Origin: Paenibacillus dendritiformis
GTDB lineage: Bacteria; Bacillota; Bacilli; Paenibacillales; Paenibacillaceae
NCBI RefSeq assembly: GCF_021654795.1
Contig: NZ_AP025344.1
Span: forward strand, 930,001-994,000
Direction: 5' to 3'
DNA: 64,000 nucleotides
The notes under the pieces are model-generated. The model was not told the DNA's origin. It did not search any database and was given only the letters and a program-made list of their open reading frames with translations. Shown piece after piece: positions 17,491 to 26,540 of this stretch. Made by a program: the position numbers and the translations under genes. The number at the start of each line of letters is the position of its first letter. Within the stretch, counting starts at the first letter, position 1.

Positions 17491-18385
17491 GTCGCATCCT
17501 ATGTGGATGCGTGGATTGAAATTGTGTCAATATCCCGCAGACGAAACAAGAAATTGTCGCATCCTATGTGGATGCGTGGATTGAAATTGTGGATTCTTGA
17601 TGAGAAAATTCTATTTCAGGTGTCGCATCCTATGTGGATGCGTGGATTGAAATTGGGGTAGGAGTCTCTGGTGGTTGGGCTCGTATGCCGTCGCATCCTA
17701 TGTGGATGCGTGGATTGAAATCGCATATTCAAAGGCACGTTGACCACATTCGGAGGTCGCATCCTATGTGGATGCGTGGATTGAAATGAATTAGGCACGT
17801 TACAGGCCATCCTAGACGCTTGTCGCATCCTATGTGGATGCGTGGATTGAAATTAACGCTCCAGGATCTTGTATGCCGGAGCAACAGCGTCGCATCCTAT
17901 GTGGATGCGTGGATTGAAATACCGTATACATCAAGAAGTTAACCAATCATGGAGTCTGGTCGCATCCTATGTGGATGCGTGGATTGAAATCGTCCGCAGG
18001 ATATGCCAATGATTAAACTGCCTAGTCGCATCCTATGTGGATGCGTGGATTGAAATATCGATGCGTTCCCATTCGTCCGCTGGCATAGTTGTCGCATCCT
18101 ATGTGGATGCGTGGATTGAAATGCTTATCCCGATTTGCTTCCGGCTCCTCGGTTTGAGTCGCATCCTATGTGGATGCGTGGATTGAAATGTTTAGTTACC
18201 AAGGCTTAAGCGGAGAACGTTTGTCGCATCCTATGTGGATGCGTGGATTGAAATGTCGAACCGTGTCGGAGGTCGAGGAGTTGCGCCGTCGCATCCTATG
18301 TGGATGCGTGGATTGAAATCTCGAACACTTGCCGGAGGATGCCGAGATTACCGGTCGCATCCTACGCGGATGCGTGAATGGAAAA
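17491..18385 (+). CRISPR. Type I-C CRISPR array, 14 repeats and 13 spacers
   Basis: Repeats of 32 bases start at 17491, 17556, 17622, 17690, 17756, 17822, 17889, 17959, 18025, 18091, 18158, 18223, 18288 and 18354. Each begins GTCGCATCCTATGTGGATGC and ends GTGGATTGAAAT; CGCATCC/GGATGCG forms the hairpin stem, as in type I-C. Thirteen repeats are identical. The last (18354-18385) has five substitutions (CG at two positions in the loop region, then A, G and a final A), marking the trailer end. Spacers are 33 to 38 bases and all different. Spacers 4 and 5 share the 9-mer AGGCACGTT. No cas gene is present in the window. Transcription should run on the plus strand. Confidence 0.98.
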
Positions 18386-18406
18386 GGCATTAAAAAAGGC
18401 ACGGGT

Positions 18407-18448
18407 GCCGAGAATGACCTACCTGCATCCTCGGCCAACTTATTTTTT
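18407..18448 (+). terminator. Possible terminator after the CRISPR array
   Basis: GCCGAG (18407-18412) can pair with CTCGGC (18430-18435) and is followed by a T-rich stretch ending at 18448. The loop is long (17 bases), so strength is uncertain. Confidence 0.35.
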
Positions 18449-18546
18449 TGATGCGTTCCCTCAAGACTCATACACATTCATTCTCGATATGCAGACGCCG
18501 ATGTGAATCACAGCAGTACAGACATGCCTTATCGCCAGGAACAATC

Positions 18547-18591
18547 AAAAGGGGCATTCCAGCCGCATCGTGCCGGCGGGAATGCCCCTTT
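18547..18591 (-). terminator. Terminator of etfBA
   Basis: AAAGGGGCATTCC (18548-18560) is perfectly complementary to GGAATGCCCCTTT (18579-18591). On the minus strand the hairpin ends in CCCCTTTTG shortly after the etfA stop codon at 18603. Confidence 0.75.
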
Positions 18592-18602
18592 CCTATTATA
18601 TA

Positions 18603-19583
18603 CTACGCCTGCAGCGCCTGCTTGAACTGCTCGGTCAGAAGCGGCACGACCTCGAACAGATCGCCGACGATGCCATAGTCGGCAATCTGGAAGATCGGCG
18701 CTTCCGGATCCTTGTTAATCGCGATGATGACGCGCGATTGGCTCATGCCGGCCACATGCTGGATCGCGCCGCTGATGCCGCAGGCGATGTACAGCTCCGG
18801 CGTGACGACCTTGCCGGTCTGGCCGATTTGCAGGGCATAGTCGCAATAGCCCGCATCGCATGCCCCGCGGGAAGCGCCGACGGCACCGCCCAGCACCTCG
18901 GCCAGCTCCTCCAGCGGCTTGAAGCCTTCCGCGCTGCGGACGCCCCGGCCGCCGGAGACAATAATTTTCGCTTCGCTCAAATCCATCTTGCCGGCCGTAT
19001 TCTGCACCACCTCGCGAATGACGGCGGCCAGCGGCGGCTCGGGGTACGCGATCGCCGATACCGGGGCGGTCCGGCCCGCTTCGGCTGACGGCGGCTGAAT
19101 ATTGTTCGGGCGGATGGTGACAATCCATGGTCCCGCCAGGAATTTTTTCTTCTCCATCGCTTTGCCTGCATACAGAGGGCGAGTGTATAACAGCTCGCCG
19201 CTGCCGTCCGCTTCAATGGCGATGACATCGGAGATCTGTCCCGCGCCTAATGCGGCGGCCAATTGCGGAGCCAAATCTTTGCCCTGCGCGGTATGGCCGA
19301 AGAATACGCCATCCGGCTTCGCTTCCTGCACGACGGCCTGCAGCGCCGCAAAATAAGCTTCCGGATGATAATGAATAAGAGCGGAATGCTCTACGGTATA
19401 AATATGATCCGCGCCATAGGGGGCCAGATCGGCTGCATGACGGGCAGCGTCCGCCCCTATCACGGCTGCGGTCACGGTACCGCCATCGCCTGCGGCCATG
19501 CGGGCCGCGCTGATCGCTTCATAGGATACCTGCCGGAGAACGCCGCCTTTCGTCTCGGCTACGACAAGAATCGTTTTGGACAT
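18603..19583 (-). CDS. etfA: Electron transfer flavoprotein alpha subunit
   Basis: A 326-residue FAD-binding ETF alpha subunit that, with EtfB, accepts electrons from acyl-CoA dehydrogenases. The FAD domain signature is complete: SGGRGVRSAEGFKPLEELAEVLGGAVGASRGACDAG at about residues 208-245 (only the start SGGRGV and end GASR are essential), GQTGKVVTPELYIACGISGAIQH, and INKDPEAPIFQIADYGIVGD. The start at 19583 follows GAGGAGGCGG; a much longer opening upstream reads through the MITE-like element and is rejected. It normally sits directly behind etfB; here about 325 bases intervene. Confidence 0.95.
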   Translation of the reverse strand: MSKTILVVAETKGGVLRQVSYEAISAARMAAGDGGTVTAAVIGADAARHAADLAPYGADHIYTVEHSALIHYHPEAYFAALQAVVQEAKPDGVFFGHTAQGKDLAPQLAAALGAGQISDVIAIEADGSGELLYTRPLYAGKAMEKKKFLAGPWIVTIRPNNIQPPSAEAGRTAPVSAIAYPEPPLAAVIREVVQNTAGKMDLSEAKIIVSGGRGVRSAEGFKPLEELAEVLGGAVGASRGACDAGYCDYALQIGQTGKVVTPELYIACGISGAIQHVAGMSQSRVIIAINKDPEAPIFQIADYGIVGDLFEVVPLLTEQFKQALQA

Positions 19584-19617
19584 AGTATATCCGCCTCCTC
19601 GGGAATATGGGTCTTTA

Positions 19618-19883
19618 AGAGGTGGTTCAAAAAGTCCATTTTTGATATCACGAAGTGATTCAAGAAGTAAACTCAGCATCGAATCTCGCATTCCGTCTCG
19701 ACAAGTGATTGCTTTTTCGAAGCATGTTTCCTGCGGAAACATTTGAGCTGCTCCTGCAGTCTCGCCTACACGGCGCTGCTCCTTACCAGTTTTGGCCAGC
19801 AAAACTGGCTTCGGAAGCATTGGTTTCGAGTTCAAGCAACCTTCCCGATGCTGAAAAATGTACTTTTTGAACATGAACTTCTA
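19618..19883. mobile_element. MITE-like element between etfB and etfA
   Basis: About 266 bases bounded by imperfect terminal inverted repeats: AGAGGTGGTTCAAAAAGTCC starting at 19618, and, read from the other strand, AGAAGTTCATGTTCAAAAAG starting at 19882; pairing continues into ACATTTTT-like sequence on both sides. TA is found at both outer ends. It holds no gene of its own. It splits the normally contiguous etfB and etfA genes without damaging either. Confidence 0.65.
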
Positions 19884-19909
19884 ACGGCAACCTGGCGGAA
19901 GACGCCGGT

Positions 19910-20668
19910 CTATACGACCTTGGCTTCCGTGCGCAGGAGCCGGAACAGCTCCTGCGCCTGCGCTGCCGGCTCGCCGGAGATCAGCTTGCCCGCCTGCCGC
20001 TGCGGAGGCAGGAACAGCTCCGCCTGCGCCGTACGCGCCTCGGCGGTGATGCTGAAATCGTCCAGCGTCATCTCGCGAAGCGGCTTTTTCTTCGCCTTCA
20101 TAATGCCCTGCAGCGAAGGGTAGCGCGGCTCGTTCAGCCCTTGCTGGGCCGTGAAGAGCGCCGGAAGCGGGAGCTCCACGACCTCGGTGTCTCCTTCGGC
20201 ATCCCGGGAGCAGACGGCGCGCCCGTCGGCGATCTCCAGCTTCGTAATGGCTGACACGTGCGGAATGCCGAGCAGCTTCGCCAGCCGGACAGCCACTTGG
20301 CCTGCGCCGTTATCGACCGAGAAGTTGCCTCCGAGCACGAGGTCGGCGGATTCCGTCCCGACGAAGGCGGCCAATGCTTGCGCGACGGCATGTTCATCCG
20401 TGCCGATGCGCTCGTCATTGATCAAGACCGCTTCGTCGGCGCCCATGGCGAGCGCGGTGCGCAGCGCCTCGGTTGCCCGGTCGGGTCCCACGGAGACGAC
20501 GGTGATTTTGCCCCCCTGCTCATCGCGGATGCGAATCGCTTCCTCGACCGCATACTCGTCATAGGGGTTAAGCACGAATTTGACATCGTCGTCCATGACT
20601 TTGCCGTTTTCGATGACGATCTTTTCCTCCGTATCGAAGGTCTGCTTGACTAATACGATGATATTCAT
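19910..20668 (-). CDS. etfB: Electron transfer flavoprotein beta subunit
   Basis: A 252-residue ETF beta subunit. Family marks are VLVKQTFDTEEKI at the N-terminus, LNPYDEYAVEEAIRI, GADEAVLIND, VLGGNFSVDNGAGQVAVRLAKLLGIPHV (AMP site region) and the final PRYPSLQGIMKAKKKPL recognition loop that docks onto dehydrogenases. The ATG at 20668 follows AAAGGGG. An out-of-frame ATG seven bases before it is ignored. It is the first gene of the minus-strand etfBA unit, feeding electrons from FadE-type dehydrogenation towards FadF and the respiratory chain. Confidence 0.95.
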   Translation of the reverse strand: MNIIVLVKQTFDTEEKIVIENGKVMDDDVKFVLNPYDEYAVEEAIRIRDEQGGKITVVSVGPDRATEALRTALAMGADEAVLINDERIGTDEHAVAQALAAFVGTESADLVLGGNFSVDNGAGQVAVRLAKLLGIPHVSAITKLEIADGRAVCSRDAEGDTEVVELPLPALFTAQQGLNEPRYPSLQGIMKAKKKPLREMTLDDFSITAEARTAQAELFLPPQRQAGKLISGEPAAQAQELFRLLRTEAKVV

Positions 20669-20768
20669 CGTTCATTGCCCCTTTCGCTTGATTACCATGC
20701 AGGAAAGTGGAAAGTGCAATTCTGGATGAAGGGATGCAGCGCGCGTGGTATTTTCCCCATGGCGGATA

Positions 20769-20796
20769 ATTATAAGTATTGATTTGATGGTGCAAA
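20769..20796 (-). promoter_or_regulatory. Promoter of etfBA
   Basis: On the minus strand TTTGCA (20796-20791), a 16-base spacer and TATAAT (20774-20769) form a plausible sigma-A promoter about 100 bases before the etfB start. Confidence 0.5.
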
Positions 20797-20801
20797 AAGT
20801 T

Positions 20802-20843
20802 CAAAAAATGCGTCCTTCAGGCCGAAAAGGCTGAAAACCGGAC
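20802..20843 (-). terminator. Terminator of fadR
   Basis: On the minus strand GTCC...TTCAGCC TTTTC GGCCTGAA GGAC folds into a hairpin followed by GCATTTTTT. It lies just after the fadR stop and just before the etfB promoter. Its outer sequence resembles the MITE ends at 19618-19883. Confidence 0.6.
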
Positions 20844-20865
20844 TTTTGGAAAACCTCTAAACAAC

Positions 20866-21450
20866 TTAGGCCTCCAGTCCTTTGAGGAAGAAGCCTACCG
20901 TACCATCCAACTGGCCGATGAGCGAATATTTCTGCCCGGAGATGAGCCAGGACGTCACGACTTCGTCCATGGAGCCGAAGATAAGCAGGCGGGTAAGCTT
21001 GACGTCGAGATCGGCGCGGAACACTTTCTCTTCGATGCCTTGCACGATGATTTTTTCAATGAGCACAATGTATGGCTTAATGATCTTTCCGATTTCTTTG
21101 CGGAGCTCGAGCGAGCTTTGTCTCAGCTCGATTTGGGTGACGAAGGCGAGGTCCGGGTTATTCCCCAGCTCGGTAAAATGAATTTCGCACACTTTGCGCA
21201 GCGCTTCCTTCGCTCCGGTCGTTTCTTCGAGACTCGCGTGAAACTTGCCGATCAGCTCGCCAAGCTTCTCGCGGAACAAAGAAATAAGGATATCCTCCTT
21301 TCGCTTGAAATAAAGATAGATCGTACCGTCAGCGACTCCGGCCGTTTTCGCAATCCTGGAAACTTGCGAACGGTGAAATCCGTGTTCGGCGAATACTTTG
21401 ACCGCGGCTTCGAGGATTTGGGAATATTTTTCTTTTTTCTGACTTGCCAT
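20866..21450 (-). CDS. fadR: TetR-family repressor of fatty-acid oxidation
   Basis: A 194-residue TetR-type regulator matching Bacillus FadR in length and sequence style. The helix-turn-helix is in ILEAAVKVFAEHGFHRSQVS...VADGTIYLYFKRKEDIL (residues about 12-50), and the rest is an all-alpha acyl-CoA-binding domain with FTELGNNPDLAFVTQIELRQSS. In Bacillus, long-chain acyl-CoA releases FadR from its operators. The ATG follows ACCGAGGTG. A perfect-style operator lies 35-52 bases upstream, between its promoter and its own start, so it should repress itself. Confidence 0.92.
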   Translation of the reverse strand: MASQKKEKYSQILEAAVKVFAEHGFHRSQVSRIAKTAGVADGTIYLYFKRKEDILISLFREKLGELIGKFHASLEETTGAKEALRKVCEIHFTELGNNPDLAFVTQIELRQSSLELRKEIGKIIKPYIVLIEKIIVQGIEEKVFRADLDVKLTRLLIFGSMDEVVTSWLISGQKYSLIGQLDGTVGFFLKGLEA

Positions 21451-21484
21451 GGAATCACCTCGGTGCTAAAATGTGAATCACGAA

Positions 21485-21502
21485 TGAATGAACGCTCATT
21501 CA
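21485..21502. promoter_or_regulatory. FadR operator
   Basis: TGAATGAACGCTCATTCA is a near-perfect palindrome that fits the Bacillus subtilis FadR consensus (TGAATGA, four variable bases, TCATTCA). It lies just downstream of the fadR -10 box and upstream of divergent fadF. Confidence 0.85.
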
Positions 21503-21514
21503 TTTTCTGCTGAT

Positions 21515-21543
21515 ATCATAAAATAGAACCGGATCCTTGTCAA
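21515..21543 (-). promoter_or_regulatory. Promoter of fadR
   Basis: On the minus strand TTGACA (21543-21538), a 17-base spacer and TATGAT (21520-21515). Transcription should start near 21508, putting the FadR operator at about +6 to +23. Confidence 0.75.
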
Positions 21544-21658
21544 TCATTGGATCGGGAGACGGGGGTTCGCCCAGCGGAGGAGCGGCGGTATGAACGCTGT
21601 GAAAGCGCTTGCCGCAATGAGCTCATTCATTTGCAAAAGGGGAAAGGAGATGGTTCCG

Positions 21659-23833
21659 ATGCCGGGAGCGATCGTGCAGCTCGTCCTGTTTTTGGCCGTC
21701 ACGGGACTCGGCGTCTACGCGTTCGCCAGAGCGGTCATTCACCGGTATATGTATGTGAAGCTGGGGCAGCCGGTGGAATGGGGCGGGCGCGCGAAGCGCA
21801 ATTTGCGCGACTTTGCGGTTCAAGTGTTCGGTCAGACGAAGCTGCTCAAGGACAAGAAGAGCGGTCTGATGCACATTGTCATTTTTTATGGGTTCATCAT
21901 TTTGCAAGTCGGTGCGCTGGATATTATCTATAAAGGATTGTCCGGCCGCCCGCTTCCGATTCCTGGCTATGAGGCCTTCGTGCTGCTGCAGGAAGCGACG
22001 GTGACGCTGGTGCTCGTCGCCATGGGGTATGCCGCTTACCGCCGGTACGGCGAGAAGCTGGGGCGGTTGAAGCGCGGATGGAAGCCGTCCATCGTCGTCT
22101 TCTTCATTTTCTCGCTGATGCTGTCGGTCTTGCTGACGATGTCGTTCGAGCGTCTTCTGGAAGGGAAGGACTTCTCGCCCTACGCGCCGATTGCGTCTCT
22201 CATCGCGATGCCGCTGGCCGGCATGACCCAGACCGCTGCAGAGGTGCTGTACCTGGTATGCTGGTGGGCGCATCTGCTTATCTTGCTGGCATTTCTCGTT
22301 TATGTGCCGCAGAGCAAGCATTTTCATCTGTTATCGGCGCCGGTCAACCTGCTGCTGCGCCGCACGGATCCCGTCGGCCGCTTGCGTAAGCTCGATCTGG
22401 AGGATGAAGAAGCGGAATCATTCGGCGTCGGCAAAGTGGAGGACTTCACTCAAAAGCAGCTGCTCGACTTGTACGCTTGTGTGGAATGCGGGCGCTGCAC
22501 CAACGTCTGCCCGGCGGCGGGCACGGGCAAATGGCTGTCGCCCATGCACATGATCGTCAAGCTGCGCGATCATTTGACTGAGAAGGGAGCGGCTGTCACC
22601 TCGCGATCGCCCTGGATTCCGTCCTTCGTCTTCTCGTCGGGCGGCACGCACGGCATCCGGGCGGACGGAGCGGATCTCGGCGAGTGGCAAGGGAAGGGCA
22701 TGACCGACATCGGGCCGACGATGCGGGCGCAAGCCGCGGCGTGGCAGACGGCGGCAGATCGCGCTCCGGGGGAGATGGAGCTGATCGGCGACATCATGTC
22801 GGAAGCCGAGATCTGGGCCTGCACGACATGCCGCAACTGCGAAGACCAATGCCCTGTCGGCAACGAGCACGTCGACAAAATCGTCGATATGCGCCGCTAT
22901 CTCGTGCTGACGCAGGGAAGCATGCCGCATGACGGACAGCGGGCGCTGCAAAATATCGAGCGCCAGGGCAATCCGTGGGGCATTAGCCGCAGCGACCGGG
23001 CCAAATGGGTCCGTGAGGTCGATCCCGAAGGCATGCTGCATGTGCCGACCGTGAAGGAGAACCCGGAATTCGACATCCTGCTGTTCGTCGGCTCGATGGG
23101 CTCGTACGACAACCGCAGCCGCAAGGTGACGCGCTCGCTCGTACGGCTGATGAACGAGGCCGGCGTGAACTTCGCCATTCTCGGCAATGAGGAGAAGAAC
23201 TCGGGCGATACCCCGCGGCGGATGGGCAATGAATTTTTGTTCCAGCAGTTGTGCGAGGAAAATATCGCCACGTTCCGGAAATACAACGTGCGTAAGATCG
23301 TTACGGCCTGTCCGCATACCTACAACACGTTAAAAAATGAATATCCCGAATTCGGCCTGGAGGCCGAGGTTCTTCATCATAGCGAGCTGCTTGACGAGCT
23401 GGTCCGGACCGGGAAGCTCGTTCCGCGCCATAAGGTGGAGGAGCGCATCACGTATCACGATTCCTGTTATCTGGGCCGCTACAACGGCGTCTACGAACAG
23501 CCGCGCAACGTGCTGCGGGCCATCAAGGGAGTCACGCTGCTGGAGATGGAGCGCAGCCGCGAGAACGGCATGTGCTGCGGGGCCGGCGGCGGGATGATGT
23601 GGATGGAGGAGACGGCGGGCAAGCGCGTCAACCTGGCCCGCACGGAGCAGGCGCTGGCCGCGAAGCCGACCGTCATTTCCTCGGCTTGCCCGTACTGCCT
23701 GACGATGATGGAAGACGGCACGAAGCTGCTGGAGGCGGATGAAGCGGTGCAGACGCGCGACATCGCCGAAATTTTGGAGCTGGCCGTGTTCGGTTCCGTG
23801 AAATCGGACGACAGGCAGCCGGTTTCCGTCTAA
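21659..23833 (+). CDS. fadF: FadF-type iron-sulfur membrane oxidoreductase
   Basis: A 724-residue protein with an N-terminal membrane domain of about five helices (nitrate-reductase-gamma-like, residues 1-250), a ferredoxin-type section with two [4Fe-4S] motifs (CVECGRCTNVCP and CTTCRNCEDQCP), and two CCG (heterodisulfide-reductase) domains (YHDSCYLGRY..., GMCCGAGGG, SSACPYCLTMM). B. subtilis FadF/YwjF has the same architecture and is in the FadR regulon; it is thought to pass ETF electrons to menaquinone. The start at 21659 is preferred because GGAAAGGAG lies nine bases before it; in-frame ATGs at 21590 and 21650 have no suitable spacing. A FadR half-site (TCATTCA, 21623-21629) lies in the upstream region. 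Confidence 0.9.
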   Translation: MPGAIVQLVLFLAVTGLGVYAFARAVIHRYMYVKLGQPVEWGGRAKRNLRDFAVQVFGQTKLLKDKKSGLMHIVIFYGFIILQVGALDIIYKGLSGRPLPIPGYEAFVLLQEATVTLVLVAMGYAAYRRYGEKLGRLKRGWKPSIVVFFIFSLMLSVLLTMSFERLLEGKDFSPYAPIASLIAMPLAGMTQTAAEVLYLVCWWAHLLILLAFLVYVPQSKHFHLLSAPVNLLLRRTDPVGRLRKLDLEDEEAESFGVGKVEDFTQKQLLDLYACVECGRCTNVCPAAGTGKWLSPMHMIVKLRDHLTEKGAAVTSRSPWIPSFVFSSGGTHGIRADGADLGEWQGKGMTDIGPTMRAQAAAWQTAADRAPGEMELIGDIMSEAEIWACTTCRNCEDQCPVGNEHVDKIVDMRRYLVLTQGSMPHDGQRALQNIERQGNPWGISRSDRAKWVREVDPEGMLHVPTVKENPEFDILLFVGSMGSYDNRSRKVTRSLVRLMNEAGVNFAILGNEEKNSGDTPRRMGNEFLFQQLCEENIATFRKYNVRKIVTACPHTYNTLKNEYPEFGLEAEVLHHSELLDELVRTGKLVPRHKVEERITYHDSCYLGRYNGVYEQPRNVLRAIKGVTLLEMERSRENGMCCGAGGGMMWMEETAGKRVNLARTEQALAAKPTVISSACPYCLTMMEDGTKLLEADEAVQTRDIAEILELAVFGSVKSDDRQPVSV

Positions 23834-24108
23834 AGGGATAACCCAATGCATCTTTTTTTCAAGGAAAGTCATTGAAAGCTAGCAAGCAACCTCTTCTTAT
23901 GTAATCGCAAAAAACAACCTCTAAGATGCATCACCGCAATGATTATCGCCAACCAAGACCTACCCAATATAACCATTCATCTATGCGTCAACATCAAGCA
24001 TACCCAAGTACCTGCTTCAGCAGGGGCATCCAGAGCAAGCCAACCGCATATATAACGTTGTTCTCATCATGTGAAAACAGACCATTTCATTTGGGAGGGA
24101 TCTCGCAT

Positions 24109-26505
24109 ATGGTTCAACCGATTCAACGAGCCGCTGTCATCGGCTCCGGCGTCATGGGAGCGGCCATCGCCGCCCACTTGGCAGGCACGGGCATTCATTG
24201 TCTTCTGCTTGACCTCGTGCCGGGCCAGCTCACCGAAGCAGAAGCGAAGAAGGGACTCACGCTCGAGCATCCCGCCGTGCGCAACCGCCTGGCCGTTGAC
24301 GCCATCGCGCGCTTGAAGAAGACGAAGCCGGCGCCGCTGTACAGCGAGGCATTTGCAGCGCGGATTACGCCGGGCAATCTGGAGGACGACCTGCCGAAGC
24401 TGGCCGGCGTCGATTGGATTATCGAGGTCGTCGTCGAACGGCTCGATGTCAAGCGCGAGCTGCTCGGACGCATCGAAAAAGTCTGGAAGCCGGGCACCAT
24501 CGTGTCCTCCAACACCTCGGGCATCTCCATCAATGAGATGGTTGCCTCCTGCGGCCCGGAATTCAAGCGGCATTTCTTAGGCACTCATTTCTTCAATCCG
24601 CCGCGTTATATGAAGCTGCTGGAGATTATTCCGGGCGAGACGACCGATCCGGAGATCGTGTCCTACATGCACGGGTTCTGCGAGCGCCGGCTGGGCAAAG
24701 GCGTCGTCGTGGCCAAAGACACGCCGAACTTCATTGCGAACCGCATCGGCACCTACGGCCTGCTCGTGACGCTGCGCAACATGCTGGAACTCGGGTACAC
24801 CGTGGAAGAAGTCGATGCCGTCACCGGGCCGGCCTTGGGGCGGCCGAAGAGCGCCACCTTCCGCACGCTCGATCTGGTCGGGCTCGACACGTTCGTGCAT
24901 GTGGCGGCCAATGTGCATGGACAGACGGCGGCGACGGCGGAGAAGGACGTGTTCAGCGCTCCTGACGTGCTGGGCCGCATGGTGGATCGGGGCTGGATTG
25001 GCGAGAAGCAGGGCCAAGGCTTCTATAAGAAAGTGAAGACGGAATCCGGCACGCAAATCCAGGCGCTCCGCTTCGACACGATGGAGTACGAGCCGGTGCG
25101 CAAAGTCTCTTCCGCTTCGCTCGAAGCGGCCAAGGCCGTCAAGGGAGCCGGCAACAAAATCAAAGCCCTGCTCGGCACGAAGGATCGGTACTCCGAGCTG
25201 GCCTGGAATACGCTCAAGCCGGTGCTGCTCTATTCGGCGCACAAGCTGGGCGAAATCGCCGATTCGATCGCCGACATCGACAACGCGATGAAATGGGGCT
25301 TCAACTGGGAGCTCGGCCCGTTCGAGGTATGGGACGCGATTGGCCTGGTTAAGGCCGCCGAGCGGATGGAGGCCGAGGGCGACGTGCTGCCGGACTGGGT
25401 CCGCGCCTGGATTGACGCGGGGAATACCAGCTTCTACGAGCAGCGGAACGACCGGCGATTCTACGCCCATGGCGGGGCGTGGAGCGAGCTGGCGACGCCG
25501 GCGGAGCATATCTCGCTGCGGCGGCTCAAGCAGCAGAACAAGGTCGTGCTGTCCAACCCGGGCGCGAGCTTGATCGACATCGGCGACGGGGTCGCATGCC
25601 TGGAATTCCACTCGCCGAACAACGCCATCGGGGCGGATATCCTGACGATGATTCAGCAGAGCGTGGAGGAAGTGCGCCGGAACTACCGCGGGCTCGTCAT
25701 CGCGAACGAGGGGCGCCACTTCTGCGTCGGCGCGAATGTGATGCTGCTTCTCATGGAGGCCCAGGAAGAGGAATGGGATGAGATTGATCTCATCATCCGC
25801 CAGTTCCAGAATACGATGCTGACGCTGAAAAGGCTGGAAAAGCCGGTCGTGGCGGCGCCGCATCAGATGACGCTCGGCGGAGGCGTGGAAGCGTGCCTGC
25901 CGGCCGACAAAATCATTTTCTCGGCGGAGACGTACTTCGGTCTCGTCGAGACGGGGGTCGGCCTCATTCCGGCGGGCGGAGGCTGCAAGGAGATGGCGCT
26001 GCGCTCCAGCCGGATGGCGGGCAGCACGGACGCGGACCTGCAGGCGTTCGTGAACAGCTATTTCGAGACGATCGCGATGGCGAAGGTCTCGACCAGCGGC
26101 CATGACACGAAGCGGCTCGGGTATATGGGACCGCGCGATTCGGTCATCATCAATCCGGACCGCCGCGTCTATGAGGCGAAGATGGCGGTGCTGGAGATGG
26201 ATCGCGCCGGATACGAGCCGATCGAAGAGGAGCGCATCCGCGTCGTCGGCGAACCGGGCAAGGCGGTGATGCAGCTTGGCGCCTATACGATGCAGCTTGG
26301 CAACTACATCTCGGATCATGATCGGCTGATCGCCAACAAGCTGGCCCATGTGCTGGCGGGGGGAAATGTGCCGGCGAACAGCCTGGTCAGCGAGCAGTAC
26401 ATGCTCGATCTGGAGCGCGAAGCCTTCCTGAGCCTGTGCGGCGAGCCGAAGACGCAGGCGCGCATGCAGCATATGCTCGCCAAGGGCAAGCCGCTTCGTA
26501 ATTAA
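24109..26505 (+). CDS. fadN: 3-hydroxyacyl-CoA dehydrogenase/enoyl-CoA hydratase
   Basis: A 798-residue bifunctional beta-oxidation enzyme. The N-terminal part is a 3-hydroxyacyl-CoA dehydrogenase with AAVIGSGVMGAAIAAHLAGTG, the catalytic LGTHFFNPPRYMKLLEII, and two C-terminal dehydrogenase domains. The last 250 residues form a crotonase domain (EGRHFCVGANVMLL, MTLGGGVEACLPADKIIFSAETYFGLVETGVGLIPAGGG). Length agrees with Bacillus FadN (about 790). The ATG at 24109 follows GGGAGGGA; a longer opening upstream is untranslated. It heads the fadN-fadA-fadE cluster. Confidence 0.95.
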   Translation: MVQPIQRAAVIGSGVMGAAIAAHLAGTGIHCLLLDLVPGQLTEAEAKKGLTLEHPAVRNRLAVDAIARLKKTKPAPLYSEAFAARITPGNLEDDLPKLAGVDWIIEVVVERLDVKRELLGRIEKVWKPGTIVSSNTSGISINEMVASCGPEFKRHFLGTHFFNPPRYMKLLEIIPGETTDPEIVSYMHGFCERRLGKGVVVAKDTPNFIANRIGTYGLLVTLRNMLELGYTVEEVDAVTGPALGRPKSATFRTLDLVGLDTFVHVAANVHGQTAATAEKDVFSAPDVLGRMVDRGWIGEKQGQGFYKKVKTESGTQIQALRFDTMEYEPVRKVSSASLEAAKAVKGAGNKIKALLGTKDRYSELAWNTLKPVLLYSAHKLGEIADSIADIDNAMKWGFNWELGPFEVWDAIGLVKAAERMEAEGDVLPDWVRAWIDAGNTSFYEQRNDRRFYAHGGAWSELATPAEHISLRRLKQQNKVVLSNPGASLIDIGDGVACLEFHSPNNAIGADILTMIQQSVEEVRRNYRGLVIANEGRHFCVGANVMLLLMEAQEEEWDEIDLIIRQFQNTMLTLKRLEKPVVAAPHQMTLGGGVEACLPADKIIFSAETYFGLVETGVGLIPAGGGCKEMALRSSRMAGSTDADLQAFVNSYFETIAMAKVSTSGHDTKRLGYMGPRDSVIINPDRRVYEAKMAVLEMDRAGYEPIEEERIRVVGEPGKAVMQLGAYTMQLGNYISDHDRLIANKLAHVLAGGNVPANSLVSEQYMLDLEREAFLSLCGEPKTQARMQHMLAKGKPLRN

Positions 26506-26540
26506 TGTCCTTCCACACTATGAAATGAGGGGAGATCGCA

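Noticed and set aside
21590-21658. Longer N-terminus for FadF starting at 21590
   Set aside because: No ribosome site there; the extension covers the FadR half-site and the Shine-Dalgarno of the start at 21659.
24577-26472. Very long open frame on the minus strand opposite fadN, and similar ones opposite lpd, fadE, helicase and GH5 genes
   Set aside because: GC-rich codon usage leaves antisense frames open; they show no family motifs, no ribosome sites and Arg/His-rich shadow composition.
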